Origin: Bacteroidales bacterium
Lineage (GTDB): Bacteria; Bacteroidota; Bacteroidia; Bacteroidales; UBA3663
Reading direction: 5' to 3'
Assembly (NCBI GenBank): GCA_024694125.1
Contig: JAILKE010000023.1
Location: 1-52,646 of the forward strand
DNA: 52,646 bases
A program made the position numbers and the translations under genes. This document shows positions 37,901 through 46,558 of the stretch, piece by piece; the stretch's first letter is position 1; the number at the start of each line of letters is the position of its first letter. The notes below the pieces were generated by a model, which did not search any database, was not told the origin of the DNA, and worked only from the letters and a program-made list of their open reading frames with translations.

Positions 37901-38225
37901 ATAATCTCAAGAATTTGAGAATTAAGAGAATAACACTACATATCGAGGAATTGAGGAATATCAATCAATATATGGATAAAAATCTCAAGAATTTGAGAAT
38001 TAAGAGAATAGCACTACATATTGAGGAATTGGGGAACATCAATCGAGATATAATAAAAATCTCAAGAATTTGAGAATTAAGAGAATAGCACTACATATCG
38101 AGGAATTGGGAACATCTATCGAGATAAAATAAAAATCTCAAGAATTTGAGATTTAAGAGAATAGCACTACATATCGAGGAATTGAGGAACTTCAATCAAT
38201 ATATGGATAAAAATCACAAGAATTA
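37901..38225. repeat. 77-bp tandem repeat array, left part
   Basis: Four full units and one truncated unit. The core CTCAAGAATTTGAG (an interrupted palindrome) starts at 37906, 37984, 38061, 38137 and, degenerate, 38215, so the period is 76-78 bp. The whole unit is conserved, including the part between cores, which excludes a CRISPR array. No open frame runs through it. Confidence 0.9.
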
Positions 38226-38850
38226 GAGCGTTTACGAAGACGCACTGAAAGTGCAATAGATCATAGCCCAGGACAACGTCCTGGGTGACCCGTAGCCAGG
38301 TGGTGTTCGCCCAAAATGGGCAGCAGATTAAAGTGGTGTAATACGTAACTTAGCACCACCAAAATTTAGTAAAGTTAAACAGCATCTCAATTAGGCAGCG
38401 GGCCGAAGGTCCGCGGGAATACAGGCGGGGGCGTGAGCCCCCGCTTTCAACCGGAGCAGCGAGGCATTTTGTATCGAGCGCCGAAGGTGCGACAGAATTT
38501 GCAGGGGGCGTAAGTCCCCGTATCGCAAGTGCGCCGTTTCACAACATATAACCGTTTTCCGTTTCACGTTTGAGCAGTCCGCATTCTATATTGTGATATT
38601 ACGTTGAACAGTCCACGCAAAACGCGGTATATTTGCCTGGCAAATATACCTTCTGTCGCACCTTCGGCGCTCGATACGATCTCCTGCGCATTATACGCGA
38701 AAGCGGGGGCTCACGCCCCCGCCTATATTCCCGCGGACCTTCGGCCCGCTGCCAAAGAAGAACAGATCATTCTCCAAATCCCGTGGTGTAATGGGTATTG
38801 CCCCTCCAGGGGCGCTCCTCACTAATTGGAAACCTCAATTGAGCTATGAA
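38226..38850. repeat. GC-rich hairpin (REP-like) block
   Basis: About a dozen short hairpins with 3-4 nt loops in 600 bp. Examples: GCACTGAAAGTGC, CCCAGGACAACGTCCTGGG, GCCCAAAATGGGC, GGGGGCGTGAGCCCCC, GGGGGCGTAAGTCCCC and GCCCCTCCAGGGGCGC. Two of the loops are GNRA. A 12-bp stem GGTATATTTGCC with its complement lies at about 38626-38650. The block interrupts the AT-rich tandem array on both sides, as if inserted into it. It has no gene. Confidence 0.85.
38394..38757. repeat. Large inverted repeat inside the hairpin block
   Basis: Two collinear segments of the left arm (about 38394-38450 and 38470-38497) recur inverted at about 38699-38757 and 38651-38679. They are separated by about 20 unmatched bases in each arm. 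The arms are therefore about 105 bp, around a 150-bp centre. Confidence 0.85.
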
Positions 38851-39490
38851 TAAAAATCTCAAGAATTAGAGAATTAAGAGAATAACACAACATATCGAGG
38901 AATTGATTAGAATTCGAGTACATCACACATACTATGAATAATCTCAAGAATTAGAGAATTAAGAGAATAACGCAACATATCGAGGAATTGATGAGAATTC
39001 GAGAACATCACACATACTATGAATAAAAATCTCAAGAATTTGAGAATTAAGAGAATAACGCACCATATTGAGGAATTGATGAGAATTGGAGAATATCGCC
39101 AAAAAAATGGTGGATATACGAATTCATTAAAAATGGAATAACATAGGGTACGACGTTGGGACGGGATGGATTCTCTAATTCTCATCAAATCAAAGACCAA
39201 AGGACATTCTCTCAATTCTCAAATTCTTGAGAACATAAATTATATTGGATATTGGAGAACATCATTCGAGTTAAAAGAAATTAGAGAATTAAGAAAATAA
39301 CACAACATATTGAGGAATCGATAAGAATTGGAGAATAACGCCCATACTATGAATAAAAAATTTGACGTTGGGACGGGAAAGGTTCTCTAATTCTCATTAA
39401 TTCCAAGGCCGGAAGGCATTCTCTCAATTCTCAAATTCTTGAGAACATAAATTATATTGGATATTGGAGAACATCATTCGAGTTAAAAGA
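38850..39490. repeat. 86-bp tandem repeat array, right part
   Basis: Cores at 38858, 38944 and 39031 give a period of 86-87 bp, with a degenerate fourth unit near 39280. Two longer units (about 39151-39280 and 39363-39491) begin with GACGTTGGGACGGG and carry the core in the opposite orientation. Confidence 0.85.
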
Positions 39491-39492
39491 AT

Positions 39493-39527
39493 AATGGTTC
39501 CGCAAGTCAGTTACTGCGAAACCATTA
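39493..39527 (-). terminator. Hairpin after the pectate-lyase-like gene
   Basis: AATGGTTCCGCA pairs with TGCGAAACCATT with one mismatch. On the minus strand it is followed by ATTCTTTTAA. A modest terminator candidate about 35 bp after the stop codon. Confidence 0.5.
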
Positions 39528-39560
39528 AATTTTAACCATTATCCATTAAACATTATACCC

Positions 39561-41276
39561 TTACTTCTCGTAGAGCGTAATGATGAGGCAGCACTGCTTG
39601 CCGCCCAGGGAGAAGGAGAAACTACCCTGGATGGGGTGGGCTGGGGTGAACGTGTGCGAAGTGAATTGGACATTCTCGCCCTCCTTGGCGGGGAAGGGAT
39701 AGTCCGTTGGTTGCAGGTCCTGGCCATTGAAGTGGCTGATGTAGGCAGCAGTGGGGAAATTGTCGTAGCCATAGAACTGGACACGGTCCACATGCATACC
39801 GGCGGGCAGTTGGACAGTATAGAGCACATTGGACGAAAACTTGAGCGTGTTCGATTCGCCCTTGGAGTAACCTTTCTTCTTGGGATTGACAATGATCACA
39901 TTGTTGCTGAACGCGCATTGACCCGGATTCTCCGAGCCCATGCTGGTCTCCTTGGACAGTTCGTAGCAGGTGTAGCCTTCGTTGGCCTGGGCCGATGCCA
40001 TGCGCTGCACCCAGGCAGGATACTCCGACTCGATGACCTGCTGCGGCCAGTCGCCCATGTAACGGTACTTCATACGGCGATAGGTGCAGAGCGAAGTCGG
40101 CACACGGCAACCCTGCCAGTCCGTGATGCTGTCGGCATCCTCGTAGTGGTACAGGAAACGGTAGAACAGATGCGGATAGGCTTTGTCGTAGATGGCATAG
40201 ATGGGCTGGTAGGCCCGAGCCGAGTCGTAACTGCGCGTGGCAACCTCATATTCCGTATAGGTATAGGTGCGGCCATCAGCGGTGTAGGAACGCTCCTTGT
40301 CCCGCTCCTGGAGCCGCTTGAAGAAAGCGGCGTAGGTCCGGCGTCCCGTCTCGCCGCCCAACTGGATGAAGCGGGGCCACATCGAGCTGCCCTTCTTATC
40401 TACTATCAGGCGGTCCTTCTTTCCCTGTGCATTGGGCATTTCGACCACATCCTTGCCTACTACCCGGTGGGCATCGAGCCAAGCCACAGCCGTGTGTATG
40501 GTGTGCTGCAACGCCGGCGACGGATGGTCGAGGGTCATCAGGTACGAGAGCAGGCTGGCGGACTCGCTGCCGCTGACCGATGGCAGTTCGTGGGGACGGC
40601 CCTCGGCAGGCAGGAAGGTGATGGTATCGTGCTGGGCGCACCATGCTGCGGGGGTACCATTGTCATCTATCTGACAACGGATGATGACGTCGATTGCACG
40701 TTGGACCGACTCCCGGCAGTGCTGGCGGTCGGCCTCACTTACCATATTATAGAATATTCCTTCGTTGGCCGAGACCTCCTGCAACAGCCGCATCACATTG
40801 GTAATCAGGTCGTCGTTGAACGTGATGTAATCCTGATAACTGCCCTTGCCCGTCAGTGGCCAGTACTGGGACCAACCGCCGCAGCCCTTCTCGGCAGCGA
40901 AGATGAGATGCAGGGCGCGGGTGAAACTCTCCCGATATGCCTCGACGTGCGTGAGCTGATAGACGCGCGCCAGGTAACGCATCTCCTGCGTCGTGGCGCT
41001 GTTGTCCAGGCAAGAGTGCTCTGTGCGTTCCTGGAGCAGGCGCGCACGTTGGCTGTCGGTCAACTGATGCAGTTGGTCATTCTTCATCCATCCGCCGTTG
41101 TCCTTCTGAACGGAGAGGACGATGTCGGCTATCTGTTGGGCCTCGTCACTGCCATACCATTCGGAAGGCATGTGACCGGTACAGACATCGTGCCAATCGA
41201 GGGATGAAACACTTTCTGCCATCGTCGGGAAGCACGATCCAACTACAAGGAATAATGAGAGAATTGCTTTTTTCAT
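39561..41276 (-). CDS. Pectate lyase-like (PL10-related) secreted enzyme
   Basis: A 571-residue secreted protein with signal peptide about 1-21. Residues about 40-260 match the PL10 pectate-lyase helical fold (NGGWMKNDQ, LDNSATTQEMRYLARVY, GGWSQYWPL, YITFNDDLITNVM). The usual PL10 arginine segment around RFYELGTNRP is replaced here by RFIQLGGETGRRTYAAFF, and about 110 extra residues follow, ending in a beta domain. It may cleave pectate, or be a diverged relative with another uronan substrate. The start at 41276 gives the signal peptide. Confidence 0.68.
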   Translation of the reverse strand: MKKAILSLFLVVGSCFPTMAESVSSLDWHDVCTGHMPSEWYGSDEAQQIADIVLSVQKDNGGWMKNDQLHQLTDSQRARLLQERTEHSCLDNSATTQEMRYLARVYQLTHVEAYRESFTRALHLIFAAEKGCGGWSQYWPLTGKGSYQDYITFNDDLITNVMRLLQEVSANEGIFYNMVSEADRQHCRESVQRAIDVIIRCQIDDNGTPAAWCAQHDTITFLPAEGRPHELPSVSGSESASLLSYLMTLDHPSPALQHTIHTAVAWLDAHRVVGKDVVEMPNAQGKKDRLIVDKKGSSMWPRFIQLGGETGRRTYAAFFKRLQERDKERSYTADGRTYTYTEYEVATRSYDSARAYQPIYAIYDKAYPHLFYRFLYHYEDADSITDWQGCRVPTSLCTYRRMKYRYMGDWPQQVIESEYPAWVQRMASAQANEGYTCYELSKETSMGSENPGQCAFSNNVIIVNPKKKGYSKGESNTLKFSSNVLYTVQLPAGMHVDRVQFYGYDNFPTAAYISHFNGQDLQPTDYPFPAKEGENVQFTSHTFTPAHPIQGSFSFSLGGKQCCLIITLYEK

Positions 41277-41369
41277 GATGTTCTGCCCTTCGGGCATTAG
41301 TCAGTTAGTATATAGGGTGAGGGTCTGCCCCTCACAGTTTTATTGTAGCGATGCCTAAGTAAAGCTGTG

Positions 41370-41401
41370 CAAAGATACGCATTTATCCCATTCAGTCCAA
41401 A
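41370..41401 (-). promoter_or_regulatory. Promoter of the pectate-lyase-like gene
   Basis: Minus strand: TTTG (41398-41401), 20 bp, TATCTTTG (41370-41377). The leader would be about 85 nt. Confidence 0.75.
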
Positions 41402-41465
41402 AGATTTAAGATTATTTATACATTGAGCCAATGTTCGCGCCCACCATTGCGGAAAGGAGCGATGA

Positions 41466-41564
41466 AAATGAAAAATTAAAAATGAAAAATTAAAAATGGA
41501 ACTTCCCAACATTCAATTTTTAATTTTTAACTTTTAATTTTTAATTCCCAATGTCCTCATTGGG
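41466..41564 (-). terminator. AT-rich inverted repeat and small hairpin after the surface protein gene
   Basis: Repeats of AAAAATTAAAAATG pair with a TTTTTAATTTTTAA stretch. CCCAAT and ATTGGG (41547-41564) form a small hairpin next to the stop codon. Probably a terminator for the minus-strand gene. Confidence 0.5.
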
Positions 41565-41568
41565 CCCG

Positions 41569-43440
41569 TTACTTCATCTTGATGCGCTTCAAGGCATTGA
41601 TGAGGTGTCCCTCCTCCGATACGCCCTCCACGCGGATGGAATAGACGGTGTTGTAGTTGTCATTGGTCCAGAAGGAGAACGAGGCTACACCCGTGCTGTC
41701 CACCTGCAGGGTCGGGTTCCAGTAGAGCGTGGAGCGCATATCGGTGCCGGGAGGATTGGCAGACCGGGCCTGTTCGGTCGAATAATCGGTCTGCAGGAAG
41801 TCGCGGGGTAACTGGTGCCCGAGCGGCTTGAAGGTCAGTATGCCGCGGTCGTTTTTCTTGACCAATGTCGGATCATACTTGATGCGCACGGCGTAGGCAT
41901 TGTGATCGACACTGCCCGATGAGCTGGCATAGATAGCGCTCACCACGTCGAGGTACTCGATGCAGTCTATCGGGCAGAAGTTGTCCACATAGTCGAACTC
42001 AGACTCCCCCTCCTTCAGATAGGGAGCCACCTCCCAGTCATTGAGCATGAAGTTCAATACCTTGCCACGATATTTGGCCACACGCGAACCAGCCGAGTCA
42101 TAGTCGATGATGATGCCGGGGATGGAGAGCAGCACCCCCTCGAGGGTAGCGGCATTCATCTCCTGTATCTCTTTCCGCCCGAACTTACGCTCGGAGAAAT
42201 GGCTGATCTGATCTTCGCCTTTCAACCGCTTCCGGGTCGCTACGCCCACTTCGCCCAGGGTGATCTCCCACTGACCGTTGCTGAACCGCGCGCGCTGCTT
42301 CATCTTGCTCACGGTCAGCGAGTCGTTGCTGTCCTGCGCCACGCGCGACACCGGCTTGACCGGTGCCTCGAGGTGATGCACCACTTCGGGCAGCGGGCTG
42401 GGCGTCAGCTGCACCTCGCCCTTAGTTCGGCGGCCATTGCTGGCACTGATCATGCAGGAGACGGTGTCGGGCAGGTCGAAGTCCTCAAAGAGGAAATTGC
42501 CCAGCGAGTCGGTGCGCGTCGAGCGGAACAGGTGCACTGATGGCGACGACAGCAGTACGAGGGTATGGGCCAATGGCTGATGGCGCAGTTTGCCCCTCAG
42601 GTGTCCGCTCACCTCCTGCGATATCTCGTTCAGGTAGGTAGGACGGCGGTATCGGCCCGCATAGATGGAGTCGAGGTTGTGCCAGTAGGGTTGGCCCAAC
42701 AGGTCATAGTGTATGGCGGAACGGATATCGACGATGGTGGCGGCATTGTCCGTGACCGACACAGCCAGACTGCTGTTGGGCGGCACCTGCATCCGCACGG
42801 TCACCCGTTCGCGGCTGCCATACACGACCTGGTCTGTCTGCAGGACCGGGCGCACCACCTTGACAGCCATATCGGCCTTGCTCAGCGCGGTGCTGTCCAC
42901 CCTGTGGTAGGCATCGCACCCTGTGGTGCCCAACAGTGGTTCGGTGAGGATGTTCCGCTCCATGTCCGCGACATTGACCAACTGTACGTTGCGCTTGAAG
43001 AAGAGCGACTCGTCGCCATTCAGCATCCATTGTGTATAGGCTGCTATGGTATATACACCCGTGGGCAGTTCATTCTGTGTGGGGAGATATCCGCGCATGA
43101 TGGAGTCGCCCCGCTCGGGCTGCTCGTGCAGTTTGACACGGGTTATCAGTTGGTCCTGCTCGTCGCGCAATTCGACGTACAGGAAACGGCTGTAGTGCAC
43201 CGGTTTCTTGTACAGTCCATCGACCACGAAGGCGCGCATCCAGATGGTGTCGCCCGTCAGGTAGTGGTTGCGGTCGGTCATGATGTGCACGCGCTCCTGC
43301 GGCATCAGGGTGTTCTGATACAGGAATCGCTTCAATTGTTCTTGCTGGGTCAACTCTGTTTCACCGGTTGTCTGTGCCCAACTCGTCATCTGCAGGCACA
43401 ACATACCCACAACCAATATGATATTGCACAAATTTTTCAT
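41569..43440 (-). CDS. MG2-like / TonB-plug-like surface protein
   Basis: A 623-residue secreted protein with signal peptide about 1-22. Residues about 40-150 resemble an MG2 macroglobulin domain (MTDRNHYLTGDTIWMRAFVVDG). Later there is a carboxypeptidase-like beta domain and a TonB-plug-like segment (EIQEMNAATLEGVLLSIPGI). There is no barrel, so it is not a transporter. Family members of this kind are common in Bacteroidales, usually somewhat longer, and their role is not known to me. It stands alone between its own promoter and an AT-rich terminator. Confidence 0.65.
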   Translation of the reverse strand: MKNLCNIILVVGMLCLQMTSWAQTTGETELTQQEQLKRFLYQNTLMPQERVHIMTDRNHYLTGDTIWMRAFVVDGLYKKPVHYSRFLYVELRDEQDQLITRVKLHEQPERGDSIMRGYLPTQNELPTGVYTIAAYTQWMLNGDESLFFKRNVQLVNVADMERNILTEPLLGTTGCDAYHRVDSTALSKADMAVKVVRPVLQTDQVVYGSRERVTVRMQVPPNSSLAVSVTDNAATIVDIRSAIHYDLLGQPYWHNLDSIYAGRYRRPTYLNEISQEVSGHLRGKLRHQPLAHTLVLLSSPSVHLFRSTRTDSLGNFLFEDFDLPDTVSCMISASNGRRTKGEVQLTPSPLPEVVHHLEAPVKPVSRVAQDSNDSLTVSKMKQRARFSNGQWEITLGEVGVATRKRLKGEDQISHFSERKFGRKEIQEMNAATLEGVLLSIPGIIIDYDSAGSRVAKYRGKVLNFMLNDWEVAPYLKEGESEFDYVDNFCPIDCIEYLDVVSAIYASSSGSVDHNAYAVRIKYDPTLVKKNDRGILTFKPLGHQLPRDFLQTDYSTEQARSANPPGTDMRSTLYWNPTLQVDSTGVASFSFWTNDNYNTVYSIRVEGVSEEGHLINALKRIKMK

Positions 43441-43483
43441 TGTATATTAAGCTAAATGGTATAGTATGAGTGTTTTCGGGGTG

Positions 43484-43515
43484 CAAATATACACACAATA
43501 TTCCTTTTTCACAAA
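43484..43515 (-). promoter_or_regulatory. Promoter of the MG2-like gene
   Basis: Minus strand: TTTG (43512-43515), 20 bp, TATATTTG (43484-43491). Confidence 0.72.
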
Positions 43516-43648
43516 TTTGTGGCATGAAAATGATATATGCGGACCAAAATTATCTTTGCGCTCCGCCGGAAACGCAGATTGAACTGTGTCTGCATAGGCT
43601 TTATCCCGACGTCGGACTTAATCTGCAACAAATTATTGGGCAAAAGAC

Positions 43649-43679
43649 TTGACAAGTCGGATTTTAAACTGTATCTTTG
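43649..43679 (+). promoter_or_regulatory. greA promoter
   Basis: TTGA (43649-43652), 19 bp, TATCTTTG (43672-43679). The ATG follows at 43703. A second TATCTTTG at 43551-43558 lacks a -33 box. Confidence 0.7.
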
Positions 43680-43702
43680 CAAGCAAAAAAATACTGCTTA
43701 CT

Positions 43703-44167
43703 ATGGAATATCTATCGCAAGAATGTTACGAAAAGCTCTATAATGAACTGAAGAACCTGGTCAGTGTTGAACTGCCCAAGGTGAAGAATGAAATCTCCGA
43801 GGCACGCGACAAGGGCGACCTCAGCGAGAACTTCGAATACCATGCCGCCAAACGCGCCCAAGGCAAACTGTTGAGCCGCATCCGGTTCCTGGAGAGGGTG
43901 CTGGAGAACTCCCGCGTCCTGGATGCCTCGAAACTGGCCAGCGACACTGTCGGACTGTTCCGCAAGGTCGAGATGACCAACCTCTCCACCAACGCCAAGG
44001 TCACTTACACTCTGGTCAATCCGCACGAAGCGAATGTGCGAGAGGGCAAGATCTCCGTCAAATCGCCTATTGCCATGGCCCTGATGGGCAAAAAGGCCGG
44101 AGACGTAGTCGAGGCCAAGGTCCCCGCCGGCGTTCTCCGTCTCCGCATTGAGAGCATCACGACGTAA
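43703..44167 (+). CDS. greA: Transcription elongation factor GreA
   Basis: Rescues stalled RNA polymerase by stimulating transcript cleavage. The 154-residue product has the coiled-coil N-terminal domain with the acidic tip (EARDKGDLSENFEYHAAK) and the FKBP-like C-terminal domain (ISVKSPIAMALMGKKAGDVVE). The start at 43703 is downstream of its promoter and begins MEYLSQECYEKL, as in Bacteroides homologues. Confidence 0.95.
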   Translation: MEYLSQECYEKLYNELKNLVSVELPKVKNEISEARDKGDLSENFEYHAAKRAQGKLLSRIRFLERVLENSRVLDASKLASDTVGLFRKVEMTNLSTNAKVTYTLVNPHEANVREGKISVKSPIAMALMGKKAGDVVEAKVPAGVLRLRIESITT

Positions 44168-44266
44168 CTCCTCCCTTTTTCGCTATTTTTTCCACCAATT
44201 CTCACCACGAATCAACCGCAGCCAGCCGAAACGTTTTTTCGTTTTCGTCATGGTTTTCGTACGAAG

Positions 44267-44350
44267 TTTTTCTCCATTAATTAAAATTAATAGACATTAA
44301 TTCAGTCAGGAGAGAATAAATCTAATACCCATTAAACATTAACCATTAAA
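44267..44350. repeat. Left direct repeat flanking the DUF234 ATPase
   Basis: A segment beginning TTTTTCTCCATTAATT, with ACATTAATTCAGTCA in the middle and CCCATTAAACATTAACC at the end. It recurs in the same orientation at 46028-46158, so the two bracket the ATPase gene and its operator. Confidence 0.75.
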
Positions 44351-44367
44351 GAAAGAGAGAGAGCCCC

Positions 44368-45825
44368 TTAATTTGAAAACAAATCGTCGGCAATGACCTG
44401 CTTGTTCACCTTACGGGCGTACATATTATTAACGAGGCCGAAGGGAGTAACATAAACGATCTGGAAAGACTTTTTCGTATTTGTCACTTTTCTGAACGTA
44501 CGAAGACGTTGGTCCACATGAGCAGCATAAGCCTTAGATATTTCATATTCTTCGCTGGCATATTTCATCTCACAAATGCTGATTGTCTTATCGTTGCGGT
44601 CTATCAACAAGTCTATCTGACCGCCCGACTTCATGTCGTCGTCTGCTGTCTCATCGGCCATAACCGCTTCAGTCGGGCGGTAGAACCATGAGCACGGTGC
44701 ATGATACACTCCATCAATGCCCAGTGACCTAACTATCTGTTCTATATGATGCAGACAGACAATCTCGAACGAATAGCCAGACCATGCCGCATACTCGGGG
44801 GTGCCTATCTTCTGCAACCAGTAATTATTTCCCAAATTACCTTTGTCCTTCATGAAGCGCAGATAGAAAAGAGAGAACGGGTCAGTGAGCTGATAGATCT
44901 TGTCCTTCTTTTCCTTGCCGAATGGCTGATAGGAACGGATAAACTCACAGGTTTCAAGTTCGGCGAGCAGAGTTGTCAAGTTTCCGTTATTGGTCAATTT
45001 AGTCTTGCCGATCAATTCGAGTCGGGTCATACCCTTTCCCGTGCGACTCAACGCACTGATGACGGAGATATGATTGTCGGCTTTCTTAAAGAGCGATTCA
45101 TAGAGCCGTTCAAATTCGTCGGTCAGTTCTCCCCCCCGGGCGAAACATAGACTGTTGATGTTCTCGGCCACACTCTTATCCTTATCGAGCAATGAAAGAT
45201 AATAGGCTACTCCACCCAGAGCCATATAACAATCAATGATCTCGGGTCGCTCATAATTGAACCCCTTGCTCTGGAAGTACAATTCCACCTCCTGCAGGCA
45301 GAAGGGTGACATCAATATTTTATGTGTCACACGGTTATGCAGTCCACCTCTGGAGTTAATGAGTTTGTTCAACATCCACGATGTGGCCGAACCGCATACT
45401 ATCAGTTTTATATCTTTACGGTAGTTTGCCCAATTGTTCCAAAAATGCTCCAAGGCTCCCAGGAATGACGATTTCGGTGTATCCATCCATGGCAGTTCGT
45501 CGATGAAGATAATCTTTGGACCCTCTCCCTGTTTCTCTACGTTTTCGGAGAGCAAACGAAAGGCCTCGGCCCAGCTCTTGGGTACGCGGTCATCATGAAA
45601 GAAATCGGCCAGGGCATAGGAGAAATTCAGCAATTGATCTCCTAATCGCGCATTCTCCTTACCGGTCATCCTGAAGGTAAATTGCCCCTCGAGCAATTCT
45701 TTCACCAGGAATGTCTTACCTATGCGCCGCCTTCCATATATGGCAATAAATTCTGATTGTTCTGAAGCTATGTACCGCTTCATCTCCATCTTTTCTTTCT
45801 CACGTCCAATAATAGCGTTTTCCAT
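44368..45825 (-). CDS. AAA ATPase with DUF234 nuclease-like domain
   Basis: A 485-residue STAND/AAA-type ATPase. Walker A is GRRRIGKT at 31-38, and Walker B is KIIFIDELPWMD. A winged-helix part lies in the middle. The C-terminal DUF234 region has a D...ExK pattern (GQIDLLID followed by ICEMKYA), as in PD-(D/E)xK nucleases. Proteins of this type occur as orphan genes in gut Bacteroidetes and archaea; their role is not established, and defence or mobile-element control are possible. It has its own promoter and repeat operator and is flanked by direct repeats. Confidence 0.82.
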   Translation of the reverse strand: MENAIIGREKEKMEMKRYIASEQSEFIAIYGRRRIGKTFLVKELLEGQFTFRMTGKENARLGDQLLNFSYALADFFHDDRVPKSWAEAFRLLSENVEKQGEGPKIIFIDELPWMDTPKSSFLGALEHFWNNWANYRKDIKLIVCGSATSWMLNKLINSRGGLHNRVTHKILMSPFCLQEVELYFQSKGFNYERPEIIDCYMALGGVAYYLSLLDKDKSVAENINSLCFARGGELTDEFERLYESLFKKADNHISVISALSRTGKGMTRLELIGKTKLTNNGNLTTLLAELETCEFIRSYQPFGKEKKDKIYQLTDPFSLFYLRFMKDKGNLGNNYWLQKIGTPEYAAWSGYSFEIVCLHHIEQIVRSLGIDGVYHAPCSWFYRPTEAVMADETADDDMKSGGQIDLLIDRNDKTISICEMKYASEEYEISKAYAAHVDQRLRTFRKVTNTKKSFQIVYVTPFGLVNNMYARKVNKQVIADDLFSN

Positions 45826-45850
45826 ATTATCAGTTTTTTATATTCTGGCG

Positions 45851-45882
45851 CAAAGTTACAAAAAATATTCGATTGCGCCAAA
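45851..45882 (-). promoter_or_regulatory. Promoter of the DUF234 ATPase
   Basis: Minus strand: TTTG (45879-45882), 20 bp, TAACTTTG (45851-45858). The -33 box lies inside the first GCGCCAA arm of the repeat array, which fits repression by a protein bound there. Confidence 0.72.
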
Positions 45883-46020
45883 TAATAACATTATAACTTG
45901 GCGCAATATCCACTTTTTTGGCACATTACGCCAGATTATAGCTTTATAACTCGGCGCAATCTCCACTTTTTTGGCACATTGCGCCAGATTATAGCTTTAT
46001 AACTTGGCGCAATCTCGCGT
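45872..46020. repeat. Three 53-bp repeats upstream of the DUF234 ATPase
   Basis: Units start at 45872, 45925 and 45978, each with an ATTGCGCCA arm and a TTGGCGCAAT arm about 16 bp apart. In the first unit these are perfect 10-bp inverted arms (45872-45881, 45898-45907). Confidence 0.88.
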
Positions 46021-46027
46021 TTTTATG

Positions 46028-46158
46028 TTTTTCTCCATTAATTCAAATTAATAAACATTAATTCAGTCAATTGAGAGAAATCGCCATTAATAAACATTAA
46101 TTCAATCAGTTGGGGAGATTTCTGATACCCATTAACCTTTATCCATTAAACATTAAAA
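46028..46158. repeat. Right direct repeat flanking the DUF234 ATPase
   Basis: Same orientation as 44267-44350, with an extra internal duplication of the ATTAATAAACATTAATTCA part. A related CCATTAAACATTA motif lies at 39530-39556. Confidence 0.75.
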
Positions 46159-46450
46159 CCATATTATAAGACTATTATCACGACGCCTTCGCACTCCGAC
46201 CGGAACGCGATTGCCACGCGGTTATTGTACGATAGCCTTGGGATGACCAATCGCACACCAATCGCATTCCAATCGCATTCCAATCGCACTATGAAGGTAG
46301 AGACAAAGGAAGGGGATATTGTAGAACTTCGCACAATAACGATAACCAAAACAAAAAAAAGCGCTCCCGTTGAGTTATTTTTTTGAACGCTAAAACAACG
46401 AAATAAACAAAAAAGATTCCGTTGAGAATGAGTGATTCGTTACAAACTCG
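46159..46450. other. Spacer with CCAATCGCATT repeats and a 31-codon frame
   Basis: Four 11-bp repeats of the type CCAATCGCATT occupy 46248-46290. They are directly followed by a 31-codon open frame on the plus strand (46291-46386). There is no ribosome site or homology support, so I do not call it a gene. The rest is AT-rich. Confidence 0.4.
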
Positions 46451-46504
46451 TTGAATATATTAAGCAAGGGAAACAAAAAAACGAAGCACAATATACCACG
46501 TTTG

Positions 46505-46535
46505 TTTGCTTATTCAAATAATCTTCGTATCTTTG
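46505..46535 (+). promoter_or_regulatory. Promoter of the macrodomain gene
   Basis: TTTG (46505-46508), 19 bp, TATCTTTG (46528-46535). The short leader ends at the ATG at 46559. Confidence 0.75.
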
Positions 46536-46558
46536 CATCATCCAAACTATCTACCATC

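Noticed and set aside
37901-39490. CRISPR array
   Set aside because: The segments between cores are also conserved, units are 77-87 bp, and no cas gene is present.
39636-41207. 523-codon antisense frame over the pectate-lyase-like gene
   Set aside because: No start context or domain; the sense frame has a signal peptide and promoter.
43470-43652. 60-codon frame upstream of greA
   Set aside because: Overlaps two promoters, shows no family resemblance and lacks a ribosome site.
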